DNA of 64,000 bases from Azospirillum oleiclasticum (lineage in GTDB: Bacteria; Pseudomonadota; Alphaproteobacteria; Azospirillales; Azospirillaceae). Location of the stretch: positions 1-64,000 of the forward strand of contig NZ_JABFFR010000009.1 in NCBI RefSeq assembly GCF_013423485.1, read 5' to 3'. Each line of letters starts with the position of its first letter. The stretch's first letter is position 1. The position numbers were made by a program, and so were the translations under genes. A model generated the notes under the pieces. The model made no database searches. It was given only the letters and a program-made list of their open reading frames with translations, and had not been told where the DNA came from. Positions 45,824-53,516 of this stretch are shown here, one piece after another.

Positions 45824-47497
45824 TCACTTCACCCGCCATGTCTCGACCCAGAAGGAGGAGAAGCCCTGGTGCCCGGTCGGCACGAGGTTGTCGAGCCAGG
45901 GCGGCAGCACATAGGCGTCGGAGCGGAAGAACAGCGGCAGGGCCGGAAGCTGCTCGGCGTAGATCTGCTGCAGGCGGGTCCGCAGCAGGCGGTTCGGCTC
46001 GGGCTCGCAGACGTATTCCAGCTTGTCGATGACCGCGTCCATCTCGGCGTCGCGGAAGCCGGTCATGTTCTGCCCGGCCCAGCCGTTGGCCGCCGTTGGG
46101 ATCATGCTGGAATGCAGTGTGGTGCGCGGGATGTTCTCCGGCGAGCTGATCCAGGCGAACAGCGCCATGGCCTTGAAGCGCCGCTCCTTCAGCGTCTGGC
46201 CGAACAGCACGCGGGCCGGCTCGTTGACGATGCGCGCGTCGATGCCGGCCTGCTTCCACTGCGCCTGCATCACCTGTTGCAGAAGCTCGCGCGTGCGGTC
46301 GCCGGCGGTGGTCATGATCTCGACCTGCAACCGCTCGCCCGCGGCGTTGTGGCGGATGCCGCCGCGCTTGTCGGTCCAGCCCGCCTCGTCCAGCAGCCGC
46401 CCGGCGGCGGCGGGGTCGAACGGATAGGTGGGGTAGCCCGGCGCGTGCACCCGGTCGAGCGGGTTGGTCTGGTTGTGGGCGACCGGCTGCCGCCCCTCGA
46501 AGAGCTGCCTGGAGATGGCCTCGCGGTCGATGGCGTGCAGCAGCGCCTTGCGGACGCGCAGGTCCTTCAGGACGGGGTTGTCGAGGTTGAGGTCGATGTG
46601 CTCGTAGATCAGGCCCTGCTTGTAGAGGAAGCGGAAACGCTGCCCCTGCCGCTTCTCCAGCGCCAGCACCTGGTTGAGCGGCAGCCCGACCTCCCCCGCC
46701 ACCATGTCCACCTGCCCGGCCAGCAGGTTGGCCTCCAGGGCCGCGCTGTTCTCCACCGCGCGCACGACGATGCGGCGGAAGGCGGGCTTCTGCCCCCACC
46801 AGTGCGGGTTCGGCTCCAGCACCACGTGCGAGCCGGACGCCACCTCCGTCATGCGGTAGGGGCCGGCGACGAGGCCGGGGTTGGTCGGGTCCGTCTCGAA
46901 GACGGAGCGGTTGCGGTAGGTGGCCGGATCCGCGTCGAACACCGGCCGCTCCAGATGCTCGGGCAGCAGGCGGAAATCATTGATGGCGGCGTAGTCGCAC
47001 ACCGGCTTGTCCCGGTGCATGGTGAAGGTCCGCTCGTCCTTCACATCGATGGAGACGATGTCGCGGCCGTAAAGGTCGAAGTTGGAGAAGCCGCTCTGCG
47101 GGTGCCTGCCCACCTCCCAGGTGAACAGCACGTCCCGCGTGGTGACCGGCTTGCCGTCGCCCCATCGCGCGTCCGGGTGGATGGTGAAGGTGACGGCGAC
47201 GCCGCGCGACCCGTCGGCCCGCGTCTCGTACACCGCCGTACCCTTCTCCACCGACGGCAGCTCGGTGCAGAGCATGCAGACCAGCTTCCAATCGGCGTCG
47301 TAGACGGTGAAGGGCCGCCGCGTCATCCCCTCGATGTACGCCTTGGTCGCCATCGCCTCGATCGAGGGGTGCCAGTTCGCCGGAAACTGGTTGATGCCGA
47401 TGACCAGCTCGTCCTTCGCCGCGGCGGCCGGCACCGCAGCCATGATTGCGGCCGTCAGCGCACCCGCCAGAAGCCCCTTCACCCAAGTCCTTCGCAC
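45824..47497 (-). CDS. Peptide ABC transporter substrate-binding protein (family 5)
   Basis: 557 residues. A Sec signal peptide (about 1-28, ending PAAAAKDE) precedes a family-5 solute-binding domain (GVAVTFTIHPDARWGDGKPVTTRDVLFTWE and YDLEREAISRQLFEG-like segments around the middle). It captures oligopeptides or similar in the periplasm for the two permeases encoded behind it. The ATPase subunits must be encoded elsewhere. Confidence 0.93.
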   Translation of the reverse strand: MRRTWVKGLLAGALTAAIMAAVPAAAAKDELVIGINQFPANWHPSIEAMATKAYIEGMTRRPFTVYDADWKLVCMLCTELPSVEKGTAVYETRADGSRGVAVTFTIHPDARWGDGKPVTTRDVLFTWEVGRHPQSGFSNFDLYGRDIVSIDVKDERTFTMHRDKPVCDYAAINDFRLLPEHLERPVFDADPATYRNRSVFETDPTNPGLVAGPYRMTEVASGSHVVLEPNPHWWGQKPAFRRIVVRAVENSAALEANLLAGQVDMVAGEVGLPLNQVLALEKRQGQRFRFLYKQGLIYEHIDLNLDNPVLKDLRVRKALLHAIDREAISRQLFEGRQPVAHNQTNPLDRVHAPGYPTYPFDPAAAGRLLDEAGWTDKRGGIRHNAAGERLQVEIMTTAGDRTRELLQQVMQAQWKQAGIDARIVNEPARVLFGQTLKERRFKAMALFAWISSPENIPRTTLHSSMIPTAANGWAGQNMTGFRDAEMDAVIDKLEYVCEPEPNRLLRTRLQQIYAEQLPALPLFFRSDAYVLPPWLDNLVPTGHQGFSSFWVETWRVK

Positions 47498-47664
47498 GCG
47501 GCCGGTCCTCCCTGGCGATGCATGGCTGGACCTGAACTATGGGGCGGGCGGGGGCCGGGGTCCAGGGTGTGGCGCATGCCTGCCTTACCGTGCCGACGCT
47601 TTGCGCGCCCAAGCATCCGCCCTACGTCACGATCCGCAGACCCGTTTCCGAGGACACCCCCGCC

Positions 47665-49110
47665 ATGCCACCCGATGCCGGCCGATCGGTTCCGGCGTTC
47701 GTGCCGTTCATCGTCGCCAGCGCGCTGTTCATGGAGAATCTCGACGCGTCGGTGATCGCCACCGCGCTGCCGGAGATCGCGCGTTCCTTCGGCGACGACC
47801 CGTTGCGGCTGAGCATGGCGGTGACCTCCTACATGCTGGCGCTGGCGGTGTTCCTGCCGGTCAGCGGCTGGGCGGCCGACCGGTTCGGGGCGCGTACGGT
47901 GTTCGCGTCGGCCATCGCCGTGTTCACGCTGGGCTCGGTGCTGTGCGGGCTGGCGGTGGACGTGTGGACGCTGGTGGGGGCCCGCGTGGTGCAGGGGCTG
48001 GGCGGCGCCATGATGGTGCCGGTCGGCCGGCTGATCGTGCTGAAGGCGGTGCCCAAGGACCGGCTGGTGACGGCGATGAGCCAGCTGACCATCCCCGCCC
48101 TGATCGGCCCGGCCATCGGGCCGCTGGTCGGCGGCTTCATCGCCACCTACGCGTCCTGGCGCTGGATCTTCCTGATCAACGTGCCGATCGGGGTGATCGG
48201 GCTGCTGCTGGTGCTGCGCTACGTCCCCAACCTGAAGGAGGAGGACGTCGATCCCTTCGACGCGCAGGGCTTCCTGCTGGGTGGGGTGGCGCTGGCCGGG
48301 CTGCTGTTCGGGCTGGAAAGCGTGGGGCGCGGCGTGGTGCCGCCGGGCGTGGCGGCCGGGGTGACGCTGGCCGCCCTGGTGGCGGCCGTGCTGTACCGCC
48401 GGCACACCAAGCGCATCCCGCACCCGGTGCTCGACCCCAGCCTGTTCCGGCTGCCCACCTACCGCGCGGCGGTGCTCGGCGGCACGCTGTTCCGGGTGGC
48501 GATCGGTGCCGTGCCCTTCCTGGTGCCCCTGCTGCTCCAGCTCGGATTCGGGCTGTCGCCCTTCGAATCGGGGGCGCTGACCTTTGTCGGCGCGGTCGGC
48601 GCCCTGACCATGAAGTTCGCGGCGCCGCGGCTGCTCCGCCGTTTCGGCTTCCGCCGGCTGCTGATGGCGAACGCCGTGGTGAACGGCGTGCTGCTGTCGA
48701 GCTACGCGCTGTTCGCGCCGGACACCCCGCATCTGGTCATACTGGCGCTGCTGCTGACCGGAGGCTTCCTGCGCTCGCTCCAGTTCACCGGATTGAACAC
48801 GCTGGCCTACGCGGAGGTGCCGCAGCCGATGACCAGCCGCGCCAGCACGCTGGCCGCGGTGATGCAGCAGGTGTCGCTGACGCTGGGGGTGGCGGTGGGC
48901 GCCACCGTCCTGCATGTGAGCCAGGGCTGGCTCGGTGCGCCGGGTCTGGACGCGGCGGACTTCGCGCCGGCCTTCCTGCTGGTGGGGGCGTCGGCGGCGC
49001 TGTCGGTGGCCTTCCTGTGGCCGTTGCCGGCGGATGCGGGCGCCGAGATCAGCGGCCACCGGATGCCCGCACCCGCCGCACCGCGGGAGCAGCCGCAGCA
49101 GGCGGACTGA
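47665..49110 (+). CDS. MFS multidrug-type exporter (DHA2/EmrB-QacA family)
   Basis: 481 residues from ATG 47665, about 14 membrane segments. NLDASVIATALPEIARSFG (helix 1 with the D and conserved VIATALP), GWAADRFGARTVF (motif A) and GPAIGPLVGGFIATYASWRWIFLINVPIG (motif C) are diagnostic. It is a proton-driven drug or metabolite exporter; the substrate is unknown. It is divergent from the peptide-binding gene with 167 bp between. Confidence 0.92.
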   Translation: MPPDAGRSVPAFVPFIVASALFMENLDASVIATALPEIARSFGDDPLRLSMAVTSYMLALAVFLPVSGWAADRFGARTVFASAIAVFTLGSVLCGLAVDVWTLVGARVVQGLGGAMMVPVGRLIVLKAVPKDRLVTAMSQLTIPALIGPAIGPLVGGFIATYASWRWIFLINVPIGVIGLLLVLRYVPNLKEEDVDPFDAQGFLLGGVALAGLLFGLESVGRGVVPPGVAAGVTLAALVAAVLYRRHTKRIPHPVLDPSLFRLPTYRAAVLGGTLFRVAIGAVPFLVPLLLQLGFGLSPFESGALTFVGAVGALTMKFAAPRLLRRFGFRRLLMANAVVNGVLLSSYALFAPDTPHLVILALLLTGGFLRSLQFTGLNTLAYAEVPQPMTSRASTLAAVMQQVSLTLGVAVGATVLHVSQGWLGAPGLDAADFAPAFLLVGASAALSVAFLWPLPADAGAEISGHRMPAPAAPREQPQQAD

Positions 49111-49211
49111 ACTCGGCGGGCGTACGACCCGCCCGGCGTTGACAGACATCGCCGCGGGCGCCTTACTGGACGCCAAATCCAACCCGCCCACCGTCCGGGA
49201 CCGCCCGCCGC

Positions 49212-50894
49212 ATGACCGACCTTCCCGCCCGCACCGGCGCCCGGCTGCTTGTCGACGCGCTGCGCAACCATGGCGCCGATCTGGCCTTCAGTGTCGCCGG
49301 CGAGAGTTACCTCGACGTGCTCGACGCCTTCGTCGACACGCCCGAGATGCGGCTGGTCACCTGCCGGCAGGAGGGCGGGCTGTCCTTCATGGCGGAGGCG
49401 TACGGCAAGCTGACCGGGCGGCCCGGCATCGGCTTCGTCACCCGCGGACCCGGCGCCTGCAACGCCGCCATCGGCGTGCACACGGCGCAGCAGGACTCCT
49501 CGCCCATGATCCTGTTCGTCGGCCAGGTCGCCCGCGACCAGACCGACCGCGAGGCGTTCCAGGAGATCGACTACCGCCGCATGTTCGGCTCCGTCGCCAA
49601 ATGGGCCGCACAGATCGACGACGCCGCGCGGGTGCCCGAGTATGTGGCGCACGCCTTCCACACGGCGACCTCCGGCCGCCCCGGCCCGGTGGTTCTGGCC
49701 CTGCCGGAGGACATGCTGGGCGACAAGGCCGCCGTACGCGACACCGGGGCGTACGCGCCCGTCACCGCGCACCCCGGCACGGACGACCTGCGCCGCCTGT
49801 CGGAGCTGCTGGCCAAGGCCGAGCGCCCGATGCTGCTGGTCGGCGGTCCCGGTTGGACCGACGAGGCCTGCGCCGACATCCGCGCCTTTGCCGAGGCGAA
49901 CGCCCTGCCCGTCTGCTGCTCCTTCCGTCGGCAGGACATCCTGGACAACGAAAGCCCCGCCTACGTCGGCGATCTCGGCACCGGGGCCAACCCGGCGCTG
50001 CTGCGCCGTGTGGGCGAGGCCGACCTGCTGCTGGTGGTCGGCGCCCGGCTGGGCGAGATCACCACCCAGGGCTACGCCCTGCTCACCCCGCCCGAGCCCG
50101 GCCCGGTGCTGATCCACGCCCACCCCGCCGCCGAGGAGCCGGGGCGCGTCTACCGCCCGACGCTGGGCATACAGGCCGGCGTGGTCCCCATGGCCAAAGC
50201 GCTCGCCGCCCTGGCCCCGGTGGAGGACCCACCCTGGCGCGGCTGGGCGGAGGAGGCGCGCGCCGACTGGCTGGCGTGGCTGGAGCCCGGCCCCTGCGCC
50301 GGGGCGGTGGACATGGGCTGGATCTTCGGCTGGCTGCGCGACCGCCTGCCGGTCGACGCCATCGTCACCAACGACGCCGGCAACTTCTCCGGCTGGGCGC
50401 ACCGGCACCTGCTGTACCGCCGGCCGGGGCGCCAGCTCGGCCCCACCAACGGCGCCATGGGCTACGGCGTGCCGGCCGCGGTGGCGGCGAAGCTGGTGCA
50501 CCCCAAGCGCGTGGTGCTGGGCATCGCCGGCGACGGCGGCTTCCTGATGACAGGGCAGGAGCTGGCGACCGCCGTGCATACGGGGGCAGCGCCTATCCTG
50601 CTGGTGGTCAACAACGGCATGTACGGCACCATCCGCATGCACCAGGAGAAGCGCTTCCCCGGCCGAGTCAGCGCCACCGACCTGACCAACCCGGACTTCG
50701 CGGCGCTGGCGCAGAGCTACGGCGCGCACGGGATCGCGGTGGAGCGTACGCGCGACTTCGTGCCCGCCTTCTGGGACGCCATGTGGAGCCGCAAGCCGGC
50801 CGTGATCGAGCTTCGAGTCGACCCGGAACAGATCACCACCCGCACCACCCTGTCCGCCCTGCGGCAGTCCGCCACCCCCACCGGGGCGGGTTGA
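49212..50894 (+). CDS. Thiamine-diphosphate-dependent enzyme (acetolactate synthase-like)
   Basis: 560 residues. The N-terminal Pyr domain has the catalytic Glu in TCRQEGGLSFMAEAYGKLTGRPGIG; a central NAD/FAD-like domain follows (RPMLLVGGPGWTDEACADIRAFA). The C-terminal PP domain carries the ThDP motif GDGGFLMTGQELATAVHTGAAPILLVVNN. It could be a catabolic acetolactate synthase, a benzoylformate-type decarboxylase or a related lyase; no small subunit gene is adjacent. Confidence 0.88.
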   Translation: MTDLPARTGARLLVDALRNHGADLAFSVAGESYLDVLDAFVDTPEMRLVTCRQEGGLSFMAEAYGKLTGRPGIGFVTRGPGACNAAIGVHTAQQDSSPMILFVGQVARDQTDREAFQEIDYRRMFGSVAKWAAQIDDAARVPEYVAHAFHTATSGRPGPVVLALPEDMLGDKAAVRDTGAYAPVTAHPGTDDLRRLSELLAKAERPMLLVGGPGWTDEACADIRAFAEANALPVCCSFRRQDILDNESPAYVGDLGTGANPALLRRVGEADLLLVVGARLGEITTQGYALLTPPEPGPVLIHAHPAAEEPGRVYRPTLGIQAGVVPMAKALAALAPVEDPPWRGWAEEARADWLAWLEPGPCAGAVDMGWIFGWLRDRLPVDAIVTNDAGNFSGWAHRHLLYRRPGRQLGPTNGAMGYGVPAAVAAKLVHPKRVVLGIAGDGGFLMTGQELATAVHTGAAPILLVVNNGMYGTIRMHQEKRFPGRVSATDLTNPDFAALAQSYGAHGIAVERTRDFVPAFWDAMWSRKPAVIELRVDPEQITTRTTLSALRQSATPTGAG

Positions 50895-51064
50895 CACCCT
50901 GCTGCATAGGCCGAAAGCACGGGCCTTGCCATACGTTCGTTGCAGTCCCATGTGGATGGGCGTGCGTCAGCCATGCGTTGCGGGTATAACGGAACAGCCT
51001 CGTCGGCGCTCACCAACCACACGACAGCGGGAGGCTCGCCGCGTCAAACGGCCGGGCAGAGGGA

Positions 51065-51958
51065 ATGATGGACTGGGACAAGCTGCGGGTATTCCATGCC
51101 GTGGCCGAAGCCGGGAGCTTCACGCACGCGGGCGAGACGCTGAATCTCAGCCAATCGGCGGTCAGCCGCCAGATCAGCGCGCTGGAGGAGAGCCTGGGTG
51201 TGCCGCTGTTCCACCGCCACGCCCGCGGCCTGATCCTCACCGAGCAGGGTGAGCTGCTGCACCGGACGGCGCGCGAGGTCTTCGCCAAGCTGTCGATGAC
51301 CGAGGCGATGCTGACCGAGAGCCGGGAGCACCCGAAGGGCCCGCTCAAGGTGACGACCACGGTCGCCTTCGGCTCCACCTGGCTGACCCCGCGCATCCAG
51401 GAGTTCCTGTCCATCTACCCGGACATCCAGCTCACCCTGCTGGTGGACGACAACGAGCTGGATCTGGCCATGCGGGAGGCGGACATCGCCATCCGCATGA
51501 ACACCCCGCGCCAGCCGGACCTGATCCAGCGGCACCTGATGTCCATCCACTTCCACCTCTACGCCCACCAGAACTACGCCAAGCGCCGCGGCCTGCCCAA
51601 GACGGCGCAGGAACTGGACAGCCACGACCTGATCATCTGGCCGCCCGATGTGCGGGCGCCGGTGCCCAGCGTCAACTGGCCGCTCGATGTCGGCGAGCCG
51701 CCGGCGGGTGGTCGCCGCCCGGCCTTCCAGGTGAACAGCACATACGCCATCTACCGCGCCGTGGAGAGCGGGCTGGGCATCGCCGCCCTGCCGGACTTCC
51801 TGGTGGACGGCAACAAGGACCTCGTGCGCGTGCTGCCCGACGTGGCCGGCCCGAAGGTCGACGCCTACTTCGTGTATGCCGAGGAGCTGCGCCATTCCAA
51901 GCGCATCGCCGTGTTCCGCGACTTCCTCGTGAAGAAGGTGGCCGAAACCCCCTTCTGA
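51065..51958 (+). CDS. LysR-family transcriptional regulator
   Basis: 297 residues (start at 51065 or the ATG three bases on). The N-terminal winged helix (DKLRVFHAVAEAGSFTHAGETLNLSQSAVSRQISALEESLGVPLF) is textbook LysR, and the rest is a periplasmic-binding-like effector domain. The gene follows the ThDP enzyme on the same strand with 170 bp between, so its own promoter is likely. Its targets are unknown. Confidence 0.93.
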   Translation: MMDWDKLRVFHAVAEAGSFTHAGETLNLSQSAVSRQISALEESLGVPLFHRHARGLILTEQGELLHRTAREVFAKLSMTEAMLTESREHPKGPLKVTTTVAFGSTWLTPRIQEFLSIYPDIQLTLLVDDNELDLAMREADIAIRMNTPRQPDLIQRHLMSIHFHLYAHQNYAKRRGLPKTAQELDSHDLIIWPPDVRAPVPSVNWPLDVGEPPAGGRRPAFQVNSTYAIYRAVESGLGIAALPDFLVDGNKDLVRVLPDVAGPKVDAYFVYAEELRHSKRIAVFRDFLVKKVAETPF

Positions 51959-52039
51959 GTCCGTTCGCGCAACAAATGGCACCGGAACAAGGGGTTGCTA
52001 GCCATGCGGCGGACGCATGGTAGGAACACTTTATTATGA

Positions 52040-52229
52040 ATGGAAACCGGGCGCCATCATGATCAAATTTTGTGCGTCGACTGCTGCGACGCAACATTCC
52101 CCGCAGCAGCCGGCATTTCCTCCTCGGGCCTCCGGGCTCGGGAGTGGGTCTCCGGACCCAGCGTCTCCCAGACGTGAAGCCTCCCTGTTCAACTCGCCGC
52201 TAGGCCAATGGCTTAGCGGCGTTTTTTTT
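52040..52229 (+). ncRNA. Candidate structured small RNA with strong terminator
   Basis: Downstream of the LysR gene lie consecutive hairpins: TGCGTCG/CGACGCA (52073-52093); CGGGCC-TCCG-GGCTCG (52125-52140); TGGGTC-TCCG-GACCCA (52145-52160); CGTCT-CCC-AGACG (52162-52174). A terminator follows, with stem CGCCGCTAGGCC-AAT-GGCTTAGCGGCG (52195-52221) and eight T's. Two loops are c(UCCG)g tetraloops. Linkers and loops expose CCUCCU/CCUCCC, complementary to ribosome-binding sites, as in the anti-SD-motif sRNAs known from alphaproteobacteria. The 5' end is a guess; TATTAT (52032-52037) may be a -10 box. Confidence 0.55.
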
Positions 52230-52325
52230 GCGGGATGGGATTCGAGGTCCACACCGGGGCCGCCCATGCTCCGGCGTCCCGCGAGTATCATGGTGCACGA
52301 CCGTCCGGAGGTTCGATGCGCACCA

Positions 52326-52499
52326 TCAGCCGTCCTCCGAACGGGTGGCCGTCGGACTGGCCGGCGCATCCGGCTCCAGCGCCCCCTGCGCCAGCGCCAG
52401 AATGTTGTCGAGCCGTATGACCAGCTCGTTCTCGCACAAAGCGGACCGGGCGGCCACCGTCTCGCGAATGATGGCCCGCAGAACCTCATCGTGCGTCAT
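52326..52499 (-). CDS. 57-residue small protein of unknown function
   Basis: ATG 52499 follows GGAG at good spacing; the frame ends at TGA 52326-52328. The product (MTHDEVLRAIIRETVAARSA...) has an amphipathic helical body containing LVIRLDNILALAQGALEP and a short polar tail. Codon usage and helical pattern look coding-like, and it fills an otherwise empty gap. No family is recognised. Confidence 0.5.
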   Translation of the reverse strand: MTHDEVLRAIIRETVAARSALCENELVIRLDNILALAQGALEPDAPASPTATRSEDG

Positions 52500-52672
52500 G
52501 CTGCCACTCCATCCCGATAGCGCCGAGGGAACATGCGCATGGGCGGACCTTCTGACAACCGGCTTCCAGGCGTCATACCGGGACCGTCGGCAGCCGGTTT
52601 CCCCGCAGCCCTCACACCACGCCGCGGGGCACGACCGCCGCTTTCGTTGACGGGAAACGCGGGACCGGTTCC

Positions 52673-53314
52673 ATGATCCGGCAGAACCGTGTCACGCCCT
52701 TCGGCACCATCGTCGCCGACGCCGCCCGCGGCACGTTGCTGGGCAACCGCGGCATCCTGCATGACGCCGAAGGGAGCATCCGGCGGGCCTGGGCCGGGAA
52801 GGCCTGGATCTGTTGCGCGCTGGCCTTCAAGGGCCGCCGCATCCCGTTGGCCGGGCCGGGGCACTACACCGCCCTGTTCTTCCTGGACGAGGCGACGGCG
52901 CTGGCCGCCGGCCATCGGCCCTGCGCGGAATGCCGGCGGGCCGCCTTCACCGCCTTCCGAGACGCCTGGGCGCGCGGCACCGGGTGGCCGGCCGATGCGG
53001 CCCCACCGCGCGCCACGGAGATCGACGCGCGGCTGCACGCGGAACGTGTGCGGAGCCCCGGCCGCGTCAAGCTGGTCCACCGGGCCGCGCCGGGCGGTCT
53101 CCCCGATGGGACAATGGTGGTGACGGACGATGAACCCGCTCTGCCGCTGCTCGTGTGGTCCGGTGCCCTGCACCCCTGGTCGCCGGCCGGCTATGGCGAG
53201 CCACGGCCGCTGCTGGCGGCGCAGGACGTCAACGTCCTGACCCCACCCTCCACCGTTGCGGCGCTCTCGGCCGGCTATACGGTATCGGGGCCTGAAAAAA
53301 CGTCCGGACTGTGA
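52673..53314 (+). CDS. Conserved hypothetical protein with Ada-like cysteine motif
   Basis: 213 residues. The LDEATALAAGHRPCAECRRAAFTAFRDAW segment resembles the metal-binding part of Ada-type DNA methyltransferase N-domains (RPCxxCR). The N-terminus (MIRQNRVTPFGTIVADAARGTLLGNRGILHD) looks like a conserved beta-rich domain shared by a widespread uncharacterised family. Function unknown; nucleic-acid contact is only a guess. Confidence 0.7.
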   Translation: MIRQNRVTPFGTIVADAARGTLLGNRGILHDAEGSIRRAWAGKAWICCALAFKGRRIPLAGPGHYTALFFLDEATALAAGHRPCAECRRAAFTAFRDAWARGTGWPADAAPPRATEIDARLHAERVRSPGRVKLVHRAAPGGLPDGTMVVTDDEPALPLLVWSGALHPWSPAGYGEPRPLLAAQDVNVLTPPSTVAALSAGYTVSGPEKTSGL

Positions 53315-53407
53315 CGGCGCGCACAGGTGTCGCAGGATTGCCTGGGCAGTGTTCGGGACGTGGCATTCGCCGCAGCCGCGGCAACCACTCTCTCTCCAAG
53401 GCAACTC

Positions 53408-53440
53408 GGCCGGACCTTGCGCGGTCCGGCCCTTTTTTTT
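53408..53440 (+). terminator. Strong rho-independent terminator
   Basis: GGCCGGACC-TTGCGC-GGTCCGGCC (53408-53431) followed by C and eight T's. It isolates the autotransporter promoter immediately downstream from read-through of the 52673-53314 gene. Confidence 0.92.
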
Positions 53441-53453
53441 GTGCGCAAAGATT

Positions 53454-53481
53454 TTGACGCGCAATGATTGCGCACTATACC
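53454..53481 (+). promoter_or_regulatory. Autotransporter promoter with a palindromic operator as spacer
   Basis: TTGACG (53454-53459) and TATACC (53476-53481) are 16 bp apart, and the spacer is filled by the perfect palindrome GCGCAATGATTGCGC (53459-53473). A further half-site GCGCAA lies at 53443-53448. A repressor bound here would block RNA polymerase directly. The gene start is 36 bp downstream. Confidence 0.65.
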
Positions 53482-53516
53482 TTCGCTAGAGTTACCTCTT
53501 GCGGAAAGGTTGTGTC

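Noticed and set aside
51983..52005. GGAAC at 51984 considered as an EcfG (general stress) promoter for the sRNA
   Set aside because: No CGTT-like -10 element at the required distance.
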